Shown here one piece after another: positions 7,468 to 11,630 of a stretch of DNA of 14,227 bases. This stretch comes from Candidatus Eiseniibacteriota bacterium (GTDB taxonomy: Bacteria; Joyebacterota; Joyebacteria; Joyebacterales; Joyebacteraceae): the NCBI GenBank assembly GCA_030639555.1, contig DAOWCM010000022.1:1-14227 (forward strand), in the 5' to 3' direction. The notes below the pieces were generated by a model. That model was not told the origin of the DNA, ran no database searches, and saw only the letters and a list, made by a program, of their open reading frames with translations. Both the position numbers and the translations under genes were made by a program. Numbering within the stretch: position 1 is the stretch's first letter; each line of letters starts with the position of its first letter.

Positions 7468-8832
7468 CTACTGCCCGTCACTGACAGCGTTCGCGGCGAT
7501 TGCGTCGCGGTACCAGTGCGCGCTCTCCTTCGGTGTGCGTTCGAGCGTATCGAAATCGACCCTGAAGAGGCCGAACGTCTTCGTGTATCCGTGACCCCAT
7601 TCGAAGTTGTCCATCAGCGACCAGTGGAAGTAACCCCTCAGCGGCACGCCGGCCTCGATCGCGCGGTGGGCCGCCAGCAGGTGGCTGCGCAGGAAGGCGA
7701 TGCGGCGCGGGTCGCTCACGCGGCCGGACCCGTCCGCCTGGTCGGGGAGGGCGATCCCGTTCTCGGTGACGTAGATGTTTTTCGGACCGTAGTCCTCCAC
7801 GATGCGAAGCAGTATGACAGTGAGCCCGCCCGGAAAGACCTCCCAACCCATCTCCGTCAGCTCCTCCTTCGGGACGAGGGGGGCGCCGATCGGGTCACCA
7901 TTCGGGCCCGCCTTGACGGCCGTGCGGCTGTAGTAATTGACGCCGAGGTAGTCGATCGGCGTGCTGATCGTCCCCATGTCGCCTTCCTGGACGAACGGCA
8001 TCGCGCCGCCCTTGAGGTGGCCCCGTCGGGCGCGGTCCTCTATTGCGTCGGCGGGGTACTCGCCGCGGAACAGCGGGTCCAGGAACCAACGGTTGAAGAG
8101 CCCGTCGAATCGCCGCGCGGCCTCGCGGTCCTCGTCGGTGTCCGAGTGCGCCCAGGCGGGGGAGGTGTTGAGCACGATGCCGACCTCCGCGTCGGGCACG
8201 TTCCTGCGGATGACGTCCACGGAAAGGCCATGTGAGAGAAGCAGATGGTGTGCTGCCGGCAGTGCCTCGGCGGGGTTCGTGTGTCCCGGGGCGTGGTGCC
8301 CCTCCTCGTAGCCGAGCGTGGCGATGCACCAGGGCTCGTTGTGGGTCGCCCAGTGCCTCACCCTGTCGCCGAGCCGCTCGGTGGTCGCGGCCGCGTACTC
8401 CACGAACGCGGCGACGGTCTCACGCGACGCCCATCCGCCTTCCCCTAGCAGAGCGTGGGGCATGTCCCAGTGGTTCAGAGTGATGAAGGGCACGATCCCA
8501 GCGGCGAGCAACGCGTCCACGAGCTTGTCGTAGAAGTCCAGCCCCGCCTCGTTCACTGCCCCGCGACCTTCCGGCATGATGCGCGACCACGACGTAGAGA
8601 GCCGATAGGCCCCCGCGCCCAGCCAGGACATGAGGTCGATGTCCTCACGCCATCGGTTGTAGTGGTCGCACGCCCTGGAGGGATCGGAGCCGTCCTCGAT
8701 GGCGCCCTTCTGTGTGGCGTGCCAGTCCCAGATCGAGTCCCCGCGGCCGCCCGCGTTCCTCCCGCCCTCTATCTGCTGGGCCGAGGTGGCCACGCCCCAG
8801 AGGAAGTCCTCGGGGAATCGGTGCATCGTCAC
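7468..8832 (-). CDS. Glycoside hydrolase family 1, probable beta-glucosidase
   Basis: Retaining beta-glycosidase, 454 aa, normal GH1 length, with no signal peptide and so cytoplasmic. It would hydrolyse beta-linked disaccharides or short oligosaccharides brought in by the ABC importer. Seen: N-terminal signature FLWGVATSAQQIEGG (10-24, sugar-binding Q20), HW at 121-122, acid/base E166 in THNEPW, NYYSR at 299-303, nucleophile E357 in YVTENGIA, and the aglycone/sugar-binding YFHWSLMDNFEWGHGY near the C-terminus. All catalytic residues are present. The GTG start at 8832 is preferred because GGAGGA (8846-8841) lies 8 nt upstream; ATG 8826, two codons later, is 14 nt away. It begins 4 nt after the ATPase stop and ends 14 nt before the exported glycosidase. 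The usual SAYQIEG reads SAQQIEG here. Beta-glucosidase is the default; beta-galactosidase or 6-phospho activity cannot be excluded. Confidence 0.95.
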   Translation of the reverse strand: MTMHRFPEDFLWGVATSAQQIEGGRNAGGRGDSIWDWHATQKGAIEDGSDPSRACDHYNRWREDIDLMSWLGAGAYRLSTSWSRIMPEGRGAVNEAGLDFYDKLVDALLAAGIVPFITLNHWDMPHALLGEGGWASRETVAAFVEYAAATTERLGDRVRHWATHNEPWCIATLGYEEGHHAPGHTNPAEALPAAHHLLLSHGLSVDVIRRNVPDAEVGIVLNTSPAWAHSDTDEDREAARRFDGLFNRWFLDPLFRGEYPADAIEDRARRGHLKGGAMPFVQEGDMGTISTPIDYLGVNYYSRTAVKAGPNGDPIGAPLVPKEELTEMGWEVFPGGLTVILLRIVEDYGPKNIYVTENGIALPDQADGSGRVSDPRRIAFLRSHLLAAHRAIEAGVPLRGYFHWSLMDNFEWGHGYTKTFGLFRVDFDTLERTPKESAHWYRDAIAANAVSDGQ

Positions 8833-8836
8833 GGGG

Positions 8837-9832
8837 TCATTCCTCCGGTTTCTCGCGGTAGAGATGGCACCGCACGCGCCGGGGCCCCAGCGACCGGTAC
8901 GACGGGTCCATCTCCCAGCAGACGTCCATCGCATCGGAGCAGCGTGGGGCGAAGGGGCATCCCACGTCAGGTGCCTCCGGGAGTTCCTTTTCAACCTCTC
9001 CCTCAACCTGCTGCGGCTCGGTTCCCAGCTCCCCGACGTCCGCTATGGACGCGAGGAGTGCGCGTGTGTACGGGTGCGCCGGCGACTCGACGAGTTCATC
9101 GGCCGGGCCGCCCTCGACGATACGTCCTCGGAACAGGACGAGCACGCGGTCGGCAAGATAGCGAGCCGACGCGAGGTCGTGGGTGATGAGGAGCATTGCG
9201 AGGCGGCGCTCGGTCTTGAGCCGCGTGAGCAGAGTGAGTATGTCCATCCGGATCGAAACGTCCAGCATCGACGTCGGCTCATCGGCAATGAGGAGGTCCG
9301 GGTCGACGGCGAGCGCGCGTGCGATGGCGACGCGCTGTCGCTGACCGCCCGACAACTCGTAGGGCCTGCGCGAGATGAACTCCTCGGCGGGTTCGAGTCC
9401 GACGGTGCGAAGCAGATCAATGGCCCTGCCGTAGACATCCTCCTTCGCGGCGCGCCTGTGACGCAGCAGCGGACGAACGAGATGATGGGCGACGTCGTGC
9501 GTGCTGTTGAGCGACCCGAACGGGTCCTGGAACACCATCTGAACTCGGCGACGATAGGAGAGGGAGGCGCGGCGTGGCTCCAGTGCGAGGATGTCCTCCT
9601 TGTCCAGGAGAATGCTCCCCGCGTCCGGGCGCTCAAGCCGGAGGAGGATGCGGGCGACCGTGCTCTTCCCGCTTCCGGACTCGCCGACCAACGCGACCGC
9701 CTCCCCGCGGTCGACCGTGAACGAGACATCCTCCACCGCGACTATGGGGCGCGACGCTCGGAAGAGGCCTCTCGAGACGAAGGTCTTCGACAGGCCGGCC
9801 ACCTCCAGAAGCGGCGAATCCGGGCTTCTCAC
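8837..9832 (-). CDS. ABC transporter ATP-binding protein, DppF/OppF family
   Basis: Second ATPase of a Dpp/Opp-type importer (331 aa). Walker A GESGSGKS (50-57), Q-loop Q102 in MVFQDPFGSLN (the DPFGSLNP-like stretch marks the F subfamily), signature LSGGQRQR (160-167), Walker B IADEP with D184/E185, switch His H218 in ITHDLA. The C-terminal domain AHPYTRALLAS... has cysteines C292-X5-C298-X6-C305-X16-C322, matching the cluster-type pattern of the D partner. The GTG start at 9832 has GGAG about 6 nt upstream and lies about 50 nt downstream of a predicted promoter. It heads the minus-strand operon with GH1 and the exported glycosidase. Since the plus-strand operon has B, C and D genes but no F, this is most likely its missing partner (inference), or a subunit shared with another transporter. 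Confidence 0.95.
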   Translation of the reverse strand: MRSPDSPLLEVAGLSKTFVSRGLFRASRPIVAVEDVSFTVDRGEAVALVGESGSGKSTVARILLRLERPDAGSILLDKEDILALEPRRASLSYRRRVQMVFQDPFGSLNSTHDVAHHLVRPLLRHRRAAKEDVYGRAIDLLRTVGLEPAEEFISRRPYELSGGQRQRVAIARALAVDPDLLIADEPTSMLDVSIRMDILTLLTRLKTERRLAMLLITHDLASARYLADRVLVLFRGRIVEGGPADELVESPAHPYTRALLASIADVGELGTEPQQVEGEVEKELPEAPDVGCPFAPRCSDAMDVCWEMDPSYRSLGPRRVRCHLYREKPEE

Positions 9833-9869
9833 GTCGTTCTCCAGGTTCGGCTGGGGTCCAGAAAAGGCT

Positions 9870-9898
9870 TTGTTCGGTGCCCGAACATAGTGTATAAT
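9870..9898 (+). promoter_or_regulatory. Sigma70-type promoter for the plus-strand secreted binding protein
   Basis: On the plus strand TTGTTC (9870-9875) and a perfect TATAAT (9893-9898) are separated by 17 nt. Transcription would start near 9905 and give a leader of about 235 nt before the ATG at 10140. The local AT-richness stands out against the GC-rich surroundings. It overlaps the divergent promoter on the other strand. Confidence 0.55.
9871..9887. promoter_or_regulatory. Perfect 7-3-7 palindrome, candidate operator shared by divergent promoters
   Basis: TGTTCGG-TGC-CCGAACA is a perfect inverted repeat. It fills most of the spacer of the plus-strand promoter, touching its -35 box, and covers the expected start site of the minus-strand promoter. 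A dimeric repressor bound here would block both directions. No regulator gene is in the window, so the protein family is unknown. A lone half-site, GCCCGAACA, recurs at 10058-10066. Confidence 0.55.
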
Positions 9899-9916
9899 AC
9901 TCTACTGTGATGTCAA
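9889..9916 (-). promoter_or_regulatory. Sigma70-type promoter for the minus-strand ATPase-GH1-glycosidase operon
   Basis: On the minus strand a perfect -35 box TTGACA (9916-9911) is followed after 16 nt by TACACT (9894-9889), which matches TATAAT at four of six positions, including the key T-A and final T. Transcription would start near 9882, leaving an untranslated leader of about 50 nt before the GTG at 9832. Confidence 0.6.
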
Positions 9917-10038
9917 GTGATATCGAAGGCGGGCCCATTCTAGCGGAACAGGAAGGCGAGGTCACGGGCGAAGGAGGGGCCTCGTCCAGGGGGGCCACGT
10001 CTGAGGTGAGGTGTGCCATCAGCTCGTTGCAGGAAGAA

Positions 10039-10062
10039 CGGGCCGGAAGGCAGCAAGGCCCG
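10039..10062 (+). other. Leader hairpin carrying an SRP-RNA-like apical motif
   Basis: The 19-nt stretch GGGCCGGAAGGCAGCAAGG (10040-10058) matches the apical part of bacterial SRP RNA (GGNCCGGAAGGN'AGCA) with a GGAA tetraloop. However, the conserved A before the two Gs is C here, the pair closing the internal loop is missing, and the flanks do not form the long SRP rod. The same bases make a simpler 6-bp hairpin, CGGGCC/GGCCCG, with a 12-nt loop. An SRP RNA gene is therefore not supported; the hairpin itself is. Confidence 0.3.
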
Positions 10063-10095
10063 AACAGAATAGCAGGGAACCGGTCGATGAACGGC

Positions 10096-10123
10096 GGGGC
10101 GGCGTCTGCTGCCCCGGGCAGAC
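10096..10123 (+). promoter_or_regulatory. Two mutually exclusive stems just upstream of the ribosome-binding site
   Basis: GGGGCGGC (10096-10103) pairs with GCTGCCCC (10108-10115), giving 8 bp with one G-U and a GTCT loop. Alternatively GTCTGC (10104-10109) pairs with GCAGAC (10118-10123), giving 6 bp and an 8-nt loop. They share bases 10104-10115, so only one can form at a time. The second ends 4 nt before the AGGAGG. This could tune translation, or simply reflect high GC. Confidence 0.35.
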
Positions 10124-10139
10124 ACGGAGGAGGGTGGTA

Positions 10140-11546
10140 ATGAAGCGCTCACGCATGATGGTGATCCTGGGCATGATGGTCGCGGTGGCGCTCGTTCTCG
10201 GGACTCACGCGCCTGCACAGGCCAACATGCTTGTGAACCCCGGGTTCGAGGACGGCGGTGGCAGCTACGACGGGTGGACGACGTTTGGTACCGGTCCGAA
10301 CATCTCGACGCCCGCCGACGACGACATCTATCGCACCGGTGTGGCAGCAGCGAAGATCTACGGTGAGTTCAACGGTTGCCCAATCCCGCACTTCGACGTC
10401 GGCGGCTTCTTCCAGGCGTTCACCCCGACGCCGGGCACCGAATACGAGTTCAGCGGATACACGTTCGTGTCGATCACGGACACGATCCCCGGATTCGATA
10501 CGTGTCTCGGGAACCGGCTCCTGGCGAAGATCGTGTTCTTCAACGCCGGCGGCGGTGAGATCTCGTCGAACGAGCTTGTCATCGGCGACTGGAGCACTCC
10601 GCGCGACGCGTGGTTGCACTTCTCAGTAACGGCCCCCGTGCCCGTTGGCGCAGTCAGCGTGCAGCCGATGTTCCTGTTCCTGCAGCCCGGCTGCGACGAG
10701 GGCTCGGTGTTCATCGACGATACGTCGTTCGTTGAGAAGGCACTCGTGGTAGAGCCGAACATCCTCGCGAACCCGAGCTTCGATACCGACCTTCTGGGGT
10801 GGACCGCTTTCGGCAACGCGTACTACGACGGTCGCGCCTGGGCTCAGCACACGCCGACAGGCAGCGCTAAGCTGTACGGGACGTTCGTAGCGGGTCTCAG
10901 TTCGGGCCTCTTCCAGCAGTTCCCGGCGACTTCGGGCAGCATCTGGAAGATGAGCGCGCACGTGATGACGTCGTGCGTGGAGAGTCCCATCCAGCCGGGC
11001 AACGGGAACGTCGTCGTGGCGAGCCTGCTGTTCAAGGACGCTGCTGGGGATTCGATCGGGTCGGCCACAGAGGTCATCCTCGATGATACCTCCGGCCTCG
11101 GCAACTGGTCGAAGCACGCCGTGATGGCTGAGGCGCCCGCCGGAACGGATTCGGTGGCAGCGTATCTGCTCTTCGTCCAGCCGACGCCCGATGAGCAGGG
11201 AGCGGCGTGGGTCGACGACATCGGGCTTTTCGACATCAGCACGGTCGGAGTCTCGGACGGCGCGGTGGCGGCTCCAAGGCTCCATCAGAACGCGCCCAAC
11301 CCCTTCAACCCGACGACGAAGATAGCCTTCGAGCTTCCGAAGCGAGGAGAGGTGGAGGTCGTGGTCTACAACATAGCGGGCCAGCGCGTTGCGACGCTGC
11401 ACAGCGGCGAGCTTGGCGCCGGGCCTCACACGATCACCTGGGACGGGCGGACCGACGGCGGCAGCATCGCAGCGTCGGGCACGTACTGGTACCTGCTGCG
11501 CTCTCCGGACGGACAGGCTTCTCGCAGCATGGTTCTGTTGAAGTAA
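10140..11546 (+). CDS. Secreted protein with two carbohydrate-binding-like domains and a C-terminal FlgD-like sorting domain
   Basis: Exported 468-aa protein. A signal peptide spans residues 1-28 (KRSR, hydrophobic core, cleavage after AQA). Two homologous beta-sandwich domains follow, about 29-198 and 205-367. Each opens with a CBM4/9/22-like N(M/I)L-NPxF motif and a GWT-FG, then K(I/L)YG, an FQ-F strand, and closes with a FIDD/WVDD-G/T strand. These folds commonly bind glycans. Residues 380-468 form the FlgD-like Ig domain used as a C-terminal sorting signal in FCB-group bacteria (NAPNPFNPTTKIAFELP, VYNIAGQRV, GTYWYLLRS, ending SRSMVLLK). No catalytic domain is visible. ATG 10140 is chosen for its AGGAGG 6 nt upstream and for the clear signal peptide; an upstream in-frame extension lacks both. 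A surface glycan-capture or scaffold role is likely (inference). A strong hairpin follows the stop. Confidence 0.9.
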   Translation: MKRSRMMVILGMMVAVALVLGTHAPAQANMLVNPGFEDGGGSYDGWTTFGTGPNISTPADDDIYRTGVAAAKIYGEFNGCPIPHFDVGGFFQAFTPTPGTEYEFSGYTFVSITDTIPGFDTCLGNRLLAKIVFFNAGGGEISSNELVIGDWSTPRDAWLHFSVTAPVPVGAVSVQPMFLFLQPGCDEGSVFIDDTSFVEKALVVEPNILANPSFDTDLLGWTAFGNAYYDGRAWAQHTPTGSAKLYGTFVAGLSSGLFQQFPATSGSIWKMSAHVMTSCVESPIQPGNGNVVVASLLFKDAAGDSIGSATEVILDDTSGLGNWSKHAVMAEAPAGTDSVAAYLLFVQPTPDEQGAAWVDDIGLFDISTVGVSDGAVAAPRLHQNAPNPFNPTTKIAFELPKRGEVEVVVYNIAGQRVATLHSGELGAGPHTITWDGRTDGGSIAASGTYWYLLRSPDGQASRSMVLLK

Positions 11547-11551
11547 GCTGC

Positions 11552-11592
11552 AGCGCCCTGCCCGGATGAGTGTGACGTCCCGGCAGGGCGCT
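11552..11592 (+). terminator. Hairpin terminator after the secreted binding protein
   Basis: AGCGCCCTGCC (11552-11562) and GGCAGGGCGCT (11582-11592) form a perfect 11-bp stem with a 19-nt loop, beginning 5 nt after the stop codon. A pyrimidine run (CTCTCTC) follows rather than a clean T-tract, so termination may be partial or assisted. Confidence 0.65.
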
Positions 11593-11630
11593 CTCTCTCG
11601 ATTGCCTTGAGCTATGGGCGGAAGTGGCCG

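Larger units (their letters stand above)
9905..10139 (+). other. Long 5' leader of the secreted binding protein, no coding capacity supported
   Basis: Between the predicted start site and the ATG at 10140 I see no convincing gene; the short open frames have no ribosome-binding site or recognisable content. The leader is GC-rich and hairpin-prone: GCGAGG (9956-9961) can pair with CCTCGT (9980-9985), CGGGCC (10039-10044) with GGCCCG (10057-10062), and a strong pair of competing stems lies at 10096-10123. AGGAGG at 10128-10133 is 6 nt from the ATG. No known riboswitch consensus was recognised. Confidence 0.45.

Noticed and set aside
8833..9006. Upstream in-frame extension of the GH1 gene
   Set aside because: It overlaps the end of the ATPase gene and precedes the normal GH1 N-terminus (FPEDFLWG); the ribosome-binding site lies at 8841-8846.
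9930..10123. Complete SRP RNA (ffs) gene
   Set aside because: Only the apical motif matches; a conserved A is missing, the closing pair is absent, and the flanks do not pair into the SRP rod.
9907..10140. 77-codon open frame in the divergent region
   Set aside because: No ribosome-binding site, composition unlike the real genes, and it covers the structured leader.
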